From the NCBI GenBank assembly GCA_949987705.1, contig OX465283.1, forward strand, positions 166,857,850 through 166,921,849: a stretch of DNA of 64,000 nucleotides, read 5' to 3'. The stretch's first letter is position 1; each line of letters begins with the position of its first letter. This document shows, in pieces, positions 45,864 to 57,298 of the stretch. The position numbers and the translations under genes were made by a program. The notes beneath the pieces are model-generated. The model was not told the origin of the DNA. It searched no databases and saw nothing but the letters and a program-made list of their open reading frames with translations. Source of the stretch: Thereva unica. Lineage: Eukaryota; Arthropoda; Insecta; Diptera; Therevidae.

Positions 45864-46345
45864 TTTTTATGATAGTTTAAGCTTAGTTGTCACCCTTTTG
45901 TACTACTACTACGTCATGTCGTACAGGTTATGATGCAATGTCTAGTACCTAGTAAACTTAGTTCGAGCAAGTCTTGTGTTGCGGGAGAAATGTTGCCGTG
46001 GAGACATAAGGTTACTTATTTCAGTGGAGCAATCGTTGTGGTAAAAGCGGTAAAACTTTGCAAGAGCTACTACATTCCTACGGTGGCTTAATGATTCAAT
46101 TGAACAGCAAATGGAGCTGTCACCAATAAGTTTGAGAGCGCGGATTTGCACCTTGTCCAGCCAAGCTAAAGTGGGCCCCTGTCCAGATATACGAGTTGTA
46201 TTTGAGGCGGGGACAAATGTAGGACTGGTAGATTGTAGCCTTGGTCGACGGCTGAAGAAGGAATTTGCACCTTTTAAAGAACCCCAGCGCAGATCTTATG
46301 CCTAGGATATTTAGAGACGGTTCTGCCTCTGGACGCATACGTTTT
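45864..46345 (-). pseudogene. Jockey/CR1-like LINE, C-terminal RT and 3' end
   Basis: On the minus strand a frame reads SALGFFKRCKFLL and then a YQSYICPRLKYNSYIWTGA segment. After a frameshift near 46140 it reads RALKLIGDSSI, ESLSHRRNVVALAKFYRFYH and SRNTRLAR. This is the standard ending of Jockey/CR1-group reverse transcriptases. The 3' tail block with CAAAAGGGTGACAAC and a short A-run (T-run at 45865-45871) closes it. It lacks everything before the thumb region. Confidence 0.82.
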
Positions 46346-46560
46346 CGTCTATGATGGACCTATAAGTTAAACTATAATTAATAAAAGATATTTTAAAGCA
46401 ACTTATCTATAAAAAAACCATCACATTTCCAATAATATAGATAATAAGATGTCCTTGAGAAGATGTCCTTGCGCGCCTCAAGCAGTACAATTGTTGAAGT
46501 TTGAAATTTTCCATTTTCTAAAGGATGTAAATTTTGTAAGGATGTAAAATGTAATGGTGG

Positions 46561-46800
46561 GTCCACACGACGCAGACTTTTGTTCAGTCAGACTTTTTCC
46601 CAAGACTTCTATAGAATTTTGTCTGCGCAACAAAATAGTGCAGTCCGTACCTACGTTAGAAAAGTCGGATGTTTACATGAAAGTTGGAACGAACGTTCCA
46701 CACAATACAGACTTTCCGAAAGTCAGTTTTTCTCAATACATATAAAAACTGTAGACATTTAGTCGACATGTCTGTACAAAAGTCTGTCTCGCGTGGAGCT
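46561..46800. mobile_element. Short MITE with GTCCACACGACGCAGACTTT ends
   Basis: The left end GTCCACACGACGCAGACTTT pairs with the right end ACAAAAGTCTGTCTCGCGTG, an imperfect ~24-bp terminal inverted repeat on a ~240-bp element. GACTTT/AAAGTC motifs recur inside. There is no coding capacity, and the target duplication is not clear. Confidence 0.65.
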
Positions 46801-46804
46801 ACAA

Positions 46805-48225
46805 TTAGAGAACGTTGAAAAGGCCAGTTTTAGAGCTATTTTTGACAGATAAAAGTGGAACTTGGTTTGTATGTAGCACCTACTATATACTTGAGGGATG
46901 AAGGTAAAACTATTTAATTGCATTAAAAACATATGAATTTGCTTGAGTGTGATAGTCTTGCTCGAAAGGAGAATTCAGTTTAGATAACTTAAATTTTGCA
47001 AAGAACCACGATCATGTTAATTTCGCGAAAACAATCTAATATATATCGAGAACGATCAAATGTAAATAAGTTAAATGAAGAAATCAGATATCTGCACGAA
47101 AATGTCTGTATAGGATTCCCTCTCTAAGCACCCCCGCATTGGCAGTATTTAAGGCCCCCCGTCCCTATGTTTTCGTCAATTCACAGTAATTTGCCAGCAT
47201 TTATGTATGTTAATGAACATCGTCATTTTTAATCAAAACAATTTAATTAAGTAATTTTGTTAAAACTCTAAGCTTCAAATTAAAAATTCCCACAAAGATC
47301 CTCTCCACAGCTGGCCCGCACCGCCACCCCTCCTACTTAATTAACCGCATTTATTCGCGGCGAAAAAAGCTCCACTCACTCCATATGAAACTTTTAAATT
47401 AATTAAACGAAAATGTTCACCCGTATTTAATTAGTCGCAAACAAATTGTTTTTCAGCTTTATGTCATTAAGCAAAAAGCACTTAGCAAATGTCCATGCGT
47501 GGGATGAGCGTCCCTCGGTGGTGAGCAGTGCCTCTCCCGACAGCAAAGAGGTAGCCCTCTCTATATACACGTATAAGTACGCCGGAGCGACTCCGCAAGA
47601 ACAAGATCAAGACAGACATCCCCCATCCTTGGCGCTCCGTCAGGATACAAAATGAAATTTCATGTATAGTCCGTAATTGAAGCTTAAGAACTCAAATAAA
47701 GTACTCTCAACACACAGAAATTTTTGTCGGTACATAAAGAGCGCTCTCGGTGCTAAAAATAAAAAGGCCACAAGAAAACAGCAGAGATGACACGACACCG
47801 GCTACTGTGGCTCCGCACCAGAAGAAGGGAAGCTGCACGATGGACCACTTAGCGGGGCGACGAGGGGAGGCAAATTAAATCATTAGCCACCAAGGGGCGG
47901 AGTGCTCCGACTGCCGGAATCCAACCCATGCAGCAGGAGAAATTTCCCTATATACCCCAGCTGCCACGCACACAGCCATATAGAGGCGTTTACTGTGAAA
48001 ATCTAGGACCCAATCCCCCTGCTCGGAGAAAATTAAGCCAAGAGAACACTCAGGGAAATCATCTTCTGGCTGGCTTTGTTGTTGTTGTCGCCGTCGCCCT
48101 CGCCCGCGTGGAGATGCTGTGATGTTTTTTCAATACGGCATCCGATCTCTGTGTTATCCACACGGACGCTACACCGGGAGGGTTGATATTTTAACCCTGA
48201 CACGGGAAATCCACTGAAGGGTAAC
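46805..48225. promoter_or_regulatory. slou proximal upstream region with TAATTA cluster
   Basis: Between 47160 and 47460 there are at least four homeodomain-type cores: TTTAATTAAGTAATTT, CTTAATTAACC, AATTAATTAAACG and TTTAATTAGTCG. Together they sit less than 1.1 kb before the predicted start of transcription. The surrounding DNA is non-repetitive. NK, Hox and LIM factors bind such cores, so this is a candidate promoter-proximal enhancer, possibly including autoregulation. The function is inferred. Confidence 0.45.
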
Positions 48226-48227
48226 TT

Positions 48228-48261
48228 TCAGTCGACGTGCTGAATCCGTTTTGAATGGTTC
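48228..48261 (+). promoter_or_regulatory. slou: Candidate Inr+DPE core promoter of slou
   Basis: TCAGTC at 48228-48233 fits the arthropod initiator (TCAKTY) exactly, with A at +1 = 48230. GGTTC at 48257-48261 fits the downstream promoter element (RGWYV) at exactly +28 to +32. Correct spacing of Inr and DPE is the informative part, and DPE promoters are common in developmental genes of flies. The site lies 228 nt before the start codon. I see no TATA box at -30. Confidence 0.5.
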
Positions 48262-48457
48262 CAAATTGTGTGTATCGAGTTTATGGACATCCTCCGAAGT
48301 GTGTAGTGACTCGAAACTGCCGGCGGACAGGCGGTTGCTTGTGCTTATCTAGATAATAGTTAAAAAAATAATGAAACAGATTTTAATCTAGTGCAATAAG
48401 AGTGTGGTCAGAAATACAGTTTAGAATTTCGAGTATAGTGACAAATTGTGCTGTAAT
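48230..48457 (+). other. slou: Predicted slou 5' leader with three uORFs
   Basis: If transcription starts at 48230 and the leader is unspliced, it carries three upstream ATGs, each with its own stop before the main start: 48255-48356 (33 codons, five Cys), 48283-48306 (7 codons, different frame) and 48371-48391 (6 codons). Such uORFs commonly lower translation of the main frame. This depends on the promoter call. Confidence 0.4.
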
Positions 48458-49315
48458 ATGGTAATGATGCAATCTGTCAATTCGGATACGCATCCTGCGC
48501 AACTGAGCCCCCACTCGAATCCAGGCTCCCCAAAATCGAACACCTCCCCTGAAGGTAAATTCCCCAAATTCGACGCCATACCACATTTGAAGTTTGAAGG
48601 ACTGCTGATGACGTCTCGATACCAAAGCAATGAAGATGGAAGCGACAAACCAACGATTTACGGGCCCAAAGACACAGTCGAATCAGACACCAATGGCAAG
48701 TTCTCAATCGAGAGATTAAAACAGCTAACGGACCACAGCATCAACAGATTAAGTCCTTCCGACGATAGCGACAACTCTGGCAAATTTTCCATAGATCACA
48801 AATACAACAATAATAACAACAACAACAACAGCTCGACTAACGCTAGTAACACAGGCTTATCGCCCCACAGGAAGCTGATTGAGGCTGAAATCAATTCACG
48901 CAATTTGACTCGACACAGTTCCGGACATCATCAGTTTCAATTGAAACAATCGCACCAGCAGCAGCAGCAGCAGTCCCACCTCAATCATCACCAGCAACAG
49001 CAGCAGCCCCAGCAGCAGCCGCCCCTTCAGTCCCCCACTCAGACCCAACCGCAACAGCAGCAGCAGCAACAACAACAACAACAGCAAGTACAAGTTCATC
49101 CTTCGACGACAAATACAAACGAGTTGGATATCGAAAGGATAAAATTGGCTACGGCAGCAGCGGCAAGGACAATGACAAATGGCAGGGATCTAAGCGATTA
49201 TGGATTTCGAATACAGTTGGGCGGCCTGCCCACTTCCAATTATGCCCGTAGCGACACAAGTGAGGAACTTATTGTCGACGGCAATGAGGATAGCACTTCG
49301 CAGGATGCGCCGTCG
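48458..49315 (+). CDS. slou: slouch (NK-1 class homeobox protein), coding exon 1
   Basis: This exon encodes residues 1-286 of a predicted 532-residue homeodomain transcription factor that acts in the nucleus. Its Drosophila counterpart, slou/NK-1/S59, sets the identity of particular muscle founder cells and neurons. The N-terminus MVMMQS and the SNPGSPKSNTSPEGKFPKF block follow fly slou. Then come a poly-Asn run (residues 117-124), a Gln/His/Pro-rich stretch (about 165-215) encoded by mixed CAG/CAA, an ELDIERIKLA block (about 221-230) and a conserved NGRDLSDYGFRIQLGGL (241-257), then YARSDTSEEL. An open frame extends four codons upstream only from a TTG, so I start at the ATG at 48458; the in-frame ATG at 48464 is an alternative. 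The exon ends in frame at the donor GTAAGT (49316). A minus-strand Leu-rich frame opposite the poly-Gln is a shadow. Confidence 0.96.
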
Positions 49316-50875
49316 GTAAGTTATAGATGTCCTTTTTTGTTTGGAATGAAACAATTTAATTATATGGAAAATGGCGGTGGTAGGACCTTTTAGTTTTGTT
49401 ATCCATACTCAAGTTTTAATTTTGTCAGTATCCTTGATTAATTTGTCAATGTTTTAGAAGATCCTCAATAAATCGAATGGAAATTTCCAATTCATTCTGA
49501 AAAAATTGAATTAACTTTTGAACCAACAACTTCATTATTAGGAATATGATGGCCACAGCCCACGATTAGCTCCTGCACCAAACTAACATTTAGCATTGTG
49601 TCAACACCTCCCAAACTTAGATCCCTGTTTGATCTAACTCACCAAATCAACTCTCACCGGAGGGCGCTGCTTGTGTTTTACACTACACTGAAACAACACT
49701 GAACAATTATCCCAACAACATCAATTTGTAATATTACCAAAACCAAAATTTTATTTCACAATATCTTAACCAAGAATGAACAATTTGAAACTCGATTAGT
49801 TATTAGGTTCAGCGCAGTGGCGCTATTGTTTCATTCGGAGGACTTAAGTTTTATGGCCACGACAATTAATTTTTGGTATTGTTACAATAATCCTTTTTCG
49901 ATTGGTTGTCGATGCGCCAAAAAACTAAGAAATTTTAAACCCCGCAAAAATACTTAGTCTATGTTTGCTTGAACAACTCCATGTTCAGTGTGAAACCCTT
50001 TAACGGGAAAGTATTAAAAGCGAGAAGAGCTAATAGCCTGTTTTCACCCCTCAAAATTGTTCAATTTTGAATTTCCAATACATTAAACCAATTTCAAAAT
50101 TGGGAAAAACCTTGATTTCAGCCAAAACTTCAGTAAAAATAGTAGATTTCATATAAACGTAGTTCATGAGGCTGAGGCTGATAGCCCAAGCTAAGGGTTC
50201 GGAGTGAAGATTGCGGGATTGAACCTCAAAATTATGTAAATAACAAAGAACACATAAGAAAAGGGCGTGGTATTTGAAAAAAAGAATAAAAAACAGTTTA
50301 ATAGATTCGGATAAAGACAGGACATCAGACATAATCTTGAAATAGCAAGTGAAACCCGTTCACTCCACTTCTAAATTGAGATCGTGTAATTATTTTGTTG
50401 CAAAAAAAGTTATTAGAAGACAACTGGTTAAACTCTCAATCGTGGGCTAGTTAGATTTGGTTGATGAATACATTTTAAATTCAATACAAAAAAACAAAAG
50501 GAAAATATCGGGTGTAGTTGCAATACATTGTTGACAGAAGTTCCTATAACTACTTTTGCTTATCCGTCAATTGAATCAAATAGAAAAAAACTCAATCGTT
50601 TCAAAGATCTCGCGTTTTCTAAGGCACTTTATTTTCATTCACAGTCACGTTCTTAAGGGGTATAGTGTAGCTTATAGAAAAAAATCAGTTTCTTTATCCT
50701 GGCTATAGATATTCTGATCTTATTTTCTATTGTTATTTCGCTACATTCAAATTTTAAAACTATAACTTCAAAACAAATCCAAGCTGCATACATTTATTTA
50801 CAATTTTAAGTGTTCTGTTTTTAGCCAAATTTTTCAAGTGTAGACACCACAACCATAAAAACACGGAAGACCCCC

Positions 50876-51336
50876 TTTTTTATGTGAAATTTCAAGCTTA
50901 TAAGTCATCGTTTGTACTACCAGTCTGTCATCTCGTACTTGTCAATGCACAATATCTAGTAGTAAATTTGATTCGAGGAAGGAATAGAGCACAGGTCGGT
51001 GTTAAAAGAGGATGCGATGGACCTTGCGGTTGAAATCCTGGGTGGTGTAGAAGCTCATTCCAAAGTGCATAAATTTACCTGGAGCCAACTGCAACAAAAT
51101 CAAAACAAAACTTTTTTGTAATGGGGCTTCGATTTCGCAAAGTTGGCATTCTCAATAGTAGCTGACTGAGCCAGAGACGCAACCGTCAGGGTTTATGCGA
51201 GGCAGACTAGCCGAAGTGGTATGTTTCCTGGACCAAGTAGATCTCGCTATAGCCAGCCGAAAAAGGCGGAAAATCCAGCGGTATCAGACTACTAGATGTA
51301 CAAGGAGAAGTACAGTACGCTAGAACACCAGACCTA
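50876..51336 (-). mobile_element. LINE 3' end, copy within slou intron 1
   Basis: The minus-strand end ...CACATAAAAAAG (+ strand CCCCTTTTTTATGTGAAA at 50873) is followed by the family tail (+ strand TTTGTACTACCAGTCTGTCA, then GCACAATATCTAGTAGTAAA). Further in, CAGAGACGCAACCGTCAGGG matches the 16.63-kb copy. The copy is diverged and non-coding. Confidence 0.6.
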
Positions 51337-51720
51337 TTTTTTTTTTTTTTTTTTATGTGGCAGTGCTAAGCTCAGGAGTCACCCTTTGTACTACTAGTCC
51401 GTCATGTCATTTGTCACGTCATGGTGCAATGTCTAGCAGTAAGCTTAGTACGGGGAGGGGAGGGGGGTATAGGTTAAGGGTTAAAAGGAACGGGGGGGTA
51501 TGGAAGAAGGTGGTGATGAACCCTACGTTTGAACTCTTGGATGTTGTAGGAGCTCGGAAATACTGACTGCGAGAGACTATTCCACAGTCGAGTTGTTCTA
51601 TTAACAAACGAATTCATATCTTGTTGAGTGCGTGAAAGGGGGAGTTGCAGGTCAAGGGAATGAGACGAGTGGGCTAATCTGACCTATGTGGAACTTTGGT
51701 TTCCTATTATTAACCGCGAT
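51337..51720 (-). mobile_element. Young-looking LINE 3' end with poly-A, in slou intron 1
   Basis: A clear poly-A tail (poly-T at 51337-51354) follows CTGCCACATA on the minus strand. Upstream on that strand is a C-terminal frame with FITTFFHTPPFLLTLN, like the last residues of the Jockey/CR1-group polyprotein. The long unbroken A-run suggests it is one of the younger copies here. It lies beside another copy of the same family in the same orientation. Confidence 0.78.
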
Positions 51721-53908
51721 GAAGTCTGAATACCTTGATAAATATTATTCCTCTGAAAATTGAGAGATGAACACTAATAAACCACATAAATACTGCCTGG
51801 CCAGTGATGGCGAGCCACTGCTACCCACGCACACTTTTTAAATGACCCAAGCGTTGATTTTCATAAACTTATTTTTTATATCATAAAAGAGAGAACAGAC
51901 AATCAAAAGTATTTAAAAAATTAAATACTATTTCTAATGTCGAATTTATATCACTGAACCTGGGTATGGGCATTCATAAGAATGAAACTTCAGCCTACAC
52001 GGGGTCACTGTCTCCTGCGTTAAATCCGCCATGGTCTCATTGCTACGAAAGCCACAACTGATCAGTCTGCAAAGCACTGCACTGTTCATCAGAATTATCT
52101 ATTGATTTATCGATTCTATTCCAGAGGGGCCCGTACACTGCAGTTTTCAATCACGGGCTACGAAAATCCTTAAAGTTTGGACTGCACAGGTTTTGCTCGA
52201 AGGATTTCCGGAATGTGTTTGGCCTTTCTGTACCAGATAATATACTGAATTTTAATGGGAGTCCAGTTAAGTTGTGGTTGAGTTGAAATGAGCTTCAACT
52301 CAACGACTTAACTCTATGCGTTTACATTGCTGCCTTCCGTTTTCCTCCATCTTTTTCCACCAATAAATTTTATTATAGATTCTTTAAACGTATTTATTAT
52401 TAAATATATAGAATCTTCCGACGTCCAAGCGAGGTGCGACATTTTCACTTTTTTGTACCTTTGCAAGTATGCCGTTTTTAGTTGTGTGCATGAACTCAAT
52501 TCAACCTACCTATTTTCGTCGAATTGAGAAGAGTAGAAAATCTTTAACGAAAACTCTTAACTTTGTCTATGAGGTATAACTAGGGTTCAACTCTAGGAAA
52601 TTCAGTAATTGACATACTTTAGCTGCAGTTCAATGGTACCAAAAAAATATCTTTGCACTTCGCCCAACGTTTAAAGTGCATTTGTGAACTTATTCTGATC
52701 CACTAATATGTTGACCTGAATAACAAACAATTTGTAGCTGAATCGGTATTTCTAATAATTCATACGCAACCTAAAGACGGAATGAAAATGATTGATGTAT
52801 AAAAGTAAAAATAAATTGGAATATATATTCCTACGAGTCTATACATATAACGCACATACTGTAGTGTTATCTTAAAAGTTTTGGCTTCTTCTTGTTTTTC
52901 TGAAACCACCAAGAGCCATAGGAAAGACGAACTCAAAGCTAGCAGAAGTAGGTGCTATAACGCCCATATCGAATGGAGGGCATTTAATCGACATAAATAG
53001 TAGAGAATATGCCAAATAAATCTTGCTTATTGATCAAAATCGGCTGAAAATTTTCGAAGTTATTCAATGTTGAAATAGAGAAGGTCTAGATGGCGCACCA
53101 CACCTGGTATGCAAATTTACATATTTTATTTGAGGGGCCCAAGGGTTTTTTATGTAAGAGGGCGACGCAGTATCATAAAGTTTGGTAACCACTGGTACAG
53201 AGAAAGTACTCGGCAAATGTTTTATTTATTTTAAAAATTATGTCTTTCCTAGTCTGATTACCCAAATCCATCGTCGAATATTGCTCGTTGATTTGCACTG
53301 TATTTTACTGAACCCAATCGGAACTGCTTGCAATCGCCTATGTAGGTAGATCCAGGGAAGTGATACGACAGGGAAATGATAATGTAACTAAATCCACAAC
53401 GATCTTTGTAATTGAAGCTAATAAGTACAATTAATTCAAATTAAATAACACCTAATAGTTGAACAGTAATTTCGTACCGTAGAAGCGAGAATTTGACAGA
53501 CCCGAACTCAAAAGTCTCCACTGAACTCACTCCCACAACTAATCGCAACGACTGAACCAAAGCCTAACCGCTACTCTATGCTTTCTTCACCTCTTTCTTT
53601 CAATCACCAAAGCGACAAATTCACTTGCTACTCAATTTTGCGGTGACTTTTAACGGATTTGTAGATTACAGGAAAGTGGTAAAAATTCCTGTCGCCTCTG
53701 GTAATCGAAGAAAATGTTGACGGGAAAATGGAACTGTATAAACTTTACAGCTTTTCTGGCAAACAGATACTAATGGATAAGGTTTTTAACTTAGATTTCT
53801 TTAAGTAAACTGCTTGCCAAACGTCAGGTTTTGGACTAAAGCTTTGAATTGTCGCCCAATAGGAAAGTGACAATTTTGACTATTTGGATCTAATTTTGAG
53901 TTATAAAT

Positions 53909-54298
53909 CAGGGATGTTAAGGAGATCCGTAACCGTAGCCTAAACTATCGGATATCCGAAATAAAAATCGATCCGAAACCGTAACCGAATCTGATATAAA
54001 AGTTTCGAATAATTTCGGATAGAGGCGGAGCCTAAATAAGACACGTTATGAAATATTTTCCACCGGCCAAGCCGACGCACTAACCGCAGTGATTGTAGGA
54101 CCAAATGATAACCTAGAAATAAAGTCAAACCATTTTCTATTTGTACTTTCCTTTTACAATTGCTCAAAAATCTAATATCCGTAACTGAAACTATCCAATA
54201 CTATCGGATAATCCGAAGGAATTTCATAACCGCAATAATACTATTCATTTATCCGTATCCATATCCAGATCCGAAATTTCATATCCATCATATCCCTG
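53909..54298. mobile_element. hAT-like MITE in slou intron 1
   Basis: The element starts CAGGGATGTTAAGGA and ends TCATATCCCTG. It is flanked by TTATAAAT (53901-53908) and CTATAAAT (54299-54306), an 8-bp duplication matching at 7 of 8 positions. The interior repeats ATCCGAAA, CTATCGGAT and CCGTAACC motifs in both orientations. There is no coding capacity. The 8-bp duplication and CAGGG end indicate hAT. Confidence 0.8.
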
Positions 54299-55119
54299 CT
54301 ATAAATACTTGTTTGAAAAAAACTGATTTTGAAGGCCCAGGTTTCTAACCGATGTAAACCTTTAGTTGACTTTATCACTTTAAGGACATTACTTGAAAAA
54401 TGATGAATCTACGACCCGCGCCTACCAAAACCCCGAAAAGATTTCCTCCTCTTGCACTGCTCTTCGTTTTAGTTTATCATGTTCGTAAAACGGTGTCCTA
54501 TGACCTAAGGCTACAACGCCAGAGGTCTACGGTTCGATACCAAGCAGCGACATGCTCCTCGTCTTTACACTTTTCACACTCAAATAATATTTTTTCTTGT
54601 CTTTCCTCTTAACATAATAAGCTAGGAAACCGTAAACCGTTGGATCACCGATAGGGTCGGTGTTCGATGGCGTTAGAACTGCATGTGACGGTTGGCAGTT
54701 CTGTCATCTCTTTCTCTCTAGTAACTTTCACTTTTTCAGCCCGCTGTTTGACGTTAAACTCTAAATAGGCAAGTAGACAGTATGTTAGTGCCATTTCAGG
54801 TTGCAAGTGAGACCATTTCAACGCTGTAAGAAAATCGTCTAAAAAAGTGTCCCTATATCTACATGATGCAGCGTCGAATTTCATTAAACATATTACAATG
54901 CAAGGTAGCATCTGCGTGTGCAATTATGCCTTGCTATCAATACTTTGATCAATACTTAAATCAGGCTTAAATCTGAAAGTATCTCTTCTTTGAGTTGTAA
55001 GTTGTACAATATAATTGTAATCGAATTTTGTGACTTTGTGTGCTTTACAACAAGCCGCTTATTGTCCTGCATATGTATATTTCTCAGCAATGACTAATAA
55101 AAAAAATCTTATTTTCCAG

Positions 55120-55351
55120 GTGTGCCCAGTAGACTTAACTCGTTCTGTAACAAGTACCTCGACTGAAAAAGAGACGTCCAAGAAATTAGCGTTTTCCGTT
55201 GAAAATATCCTAGATCCAAATAAATTCACGGGCAAGAAGGAGTCATCGCTTGCATATTCATCGTCACGGCAATGGAGCTGCAGCAGTAGCAGCTACGACC
55301 GAGAAGACACAAGAGACCGACTGGAAGACGAGCAGAGTGAATCAACGTCCG
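55120..55351 (+). CDS. slou: slouch coding exon 2
   Basis: This exon encodes residues 287-363 plus the first base of codon 364. It opens CPVDLTRS, which contains a PVDLT segment like the CtBP-binding PxDLS motif. It then gives KLAFSVENILDPNKF (residues 308-322), whose FSVENILD fits the engrailed-homology-1/TN motif that recruits Groucho; this marks NK-class repressors. A Ser-rich and then acidic stretch (about 330-362) follows. Acceptor TTTTCCAG and donor GTAAGT are both standard. The predicted protein should act at least partly as a repressor; that is known of the family and inferred here. Confidence 0.95.
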
Positions 55352-56635
55352 GTAAGTCTTTAGTTTATACTTTTCAATTACCCACTCCCACCCGCAAAAA
55401 AATCGGGAAATAGCAATATCCAACAGCAATCGTTATGAAGGTCCCTCTTTAAATCGATACACTCTGCAAAAAGTTGCACATTAGGCAAAAGGGATTTTCC
55501 ACTTATTGCAGCAGCCTCCAATTTCCATCGACAACTACGGGCTTCCTGCAGTGCGCTTCCGTTTTCTATATAAGGATATTTGGCCACGAATCCTATTTCC
55601 AGGCTTAGTCCACACAACAGTTCGCCAGAGCAGGGATTTTCCGAGGTGTACTGTTCGGATCCATTTGATGGAAAGTTGAATTCGTCCAGACCATTTTCCA
55701 TTAATTTTCCTAAATGGCGCAGAGCATTTGGTTTGTTTGACAGCCATGCGATATTCAATTTTTCCCTGTTTTCCTTTTGCCCTTCGAGCACAAAAAATCC
55801 AATTTCGTCCGTAGCCTTTCAATTTTTTCGCTTCAAACGAATGAGTTTGATTGATGTTTTAATTAAATTTTATCATTGTAATAATGGGTGCTCGATAGTG
55901 TTAGATGGCGGCGCCTTTTTGCAGAATTTCCATTAGGAATAAATTTGAAGAAATTTGCAATCGCTGGAGGTTCTGGGGGTTCTGTTTTGGAGATCTCATA
56001 CTTTTATCGATACTATAAATCGGGTTTGGTCTTGTTTTAGTTTTGGTCGGTGAACCCACCGGAGATTTAGAGCTATTGAAACCTTCTTCCAATCTCACAC
56101 TGCTCTTAGTTAAGTTTCGTCAGGCTCCCACAGGACTAGGGATTGTATACCTATAGCCAGATCTAACTTATAGAACAAAATACATAGATGAACGCGTTTA
56201 TGACGGAGCTTCTATGGTACTGCTTGCCATGTTCACACCGGCATACACGACAAAATGGCATAAACTCCGCCAGCCGAATTAATTTTGCCTTTAGGCGTTG
56301 CTAGAACGTCACTGATGAAAAATTATAACGGTAAGGGCAATAGCAAAAGGTATAAGTAATGGTGGTTCTGCTCAAGGACTACGTGAGGCTTAGTTACGTC
56401 TCCGTAAGTTGGAGACGGGCGCGAGTCTTGTTGAACCCAAAACAAGGCAGAATGACCACGTATACTCGAAAGGTTATACCCCGATAAGCCGAGCATTCTT
56501 TGTGCCTATCTGTAGATATGAGTTCTCAGCGCAACATAGCTATCTCAGATGTCATTGAGACAGCTTTGAAGGTTTGGTGGCGGGAACTATTGAAAGGACT
56601 CTTCGTCATTACAATATACCTTGGCGACCTTTTTA

Positions 56636-56942
56636 AGCGGCTCAACACTCCCAGTTGAGCGATAAACCGTTCTGAACTGTACAGTTTTGAGCTATCGTCA
56701 CTCAGTCCTGAGGCCTGAGTTTCTGGACCCTCTTTTGCTCCAATAAACTGCGCGGCCAGACGGTATATCGTTCAGTTCTCTCAGTTCCGTCCATTTGCCA
56801 TAATTAAAAAGATGTATTCAAATGAACTCAGCAAAAAATCGTACAACGAACTCACGAGTCCACATACTTTCAGGTCAGTTTATCGTACAGCTTTTTTACA
56901 CAGTTCAACTGCGCAGTTAAAACTGAGAATGTGTGGGCCGCT
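56636..56942. mobile_element. Harbinger-like MITE in slou intron 2
   Basis: Left end AGCGGCTCAACACTCCCAGT and right end (complement) AGCGGCCCACACATTCTCAG form an imperfect ~22-bp terminal inverted repeat. TTA flanks both sides (56633-56635 and 56943-56945), as expected for the 3-bp target site of PIF/Harbinger elements. The 307-bp interior is non-coding. The class call is tentative. Confidence 0.6.
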
Positions 56943-57298
56943 TTAGGCATATAAGGCGTGTAGAAGAAGATTGATCCTCGGATATTCACCGACAGGTGGA
57001 AGACGCCAGAAGCCGTCGTGGTAAATTTCTACCTAAAGACTACCTACCATAACGTGATTCTCCTCTGGGCTCACGGGCGTAAGAACATAGGTAGGAACGG
57101 GCCTAGCCATAGCAGGGAGCCTCTTTTCACGAGTCAGAGATCGGATGCGAAGTCAAAAATGCCATTTTTAACTACCAGTTACTGCTATATCCCCTGGGGG
57201 GCACTGACGACCTGTGTAATCTTTAGGACAACTTAGCCGACTTACAATAATTCTTTCTTCCTTCCTAAACAGACCCTTAAGAGACACCTGAAGCAATA

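Larger units (their letters stand above)
49316..55119 (+). other. slou: slou intron 1 (5.8 kb)
   Basis: The intron begins GTAAGT and ends TTATTTTCCAG, and the junction is in phase 0. It hosts two LINE tails (50.9-51.7 kb) and a hAT-like element at 53.9 kb. The remainder is AT-rich with no supported gene. A perfect-looking hairpin (AGTTAAGT...TTGAGTTGAA/TTCAACTCAA...ACTTAACT) lies at 52266-52313. Confidence 0.9.

Noticed and set aside
48446..48457. Four extra codons in front of the slou start
   Set aside because: The upstream extension would begin at TTG; the first ATG is at 48458 and matches the fly N-terminus.
48896..49099. Leucine-rich minus-strand frame opposite slou exon 1
   Set aside because: It is the complement of the CAG/CAA repeat and exists only because the poly-Gln codons read as Leu on the other strand.
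54490..54565. tRNA-like segment with GGTTCGATACC on the + strand
   Set aside because: A single B-box-like motif without a credible A-box, clover-leaf or neighbouring SINE tail.
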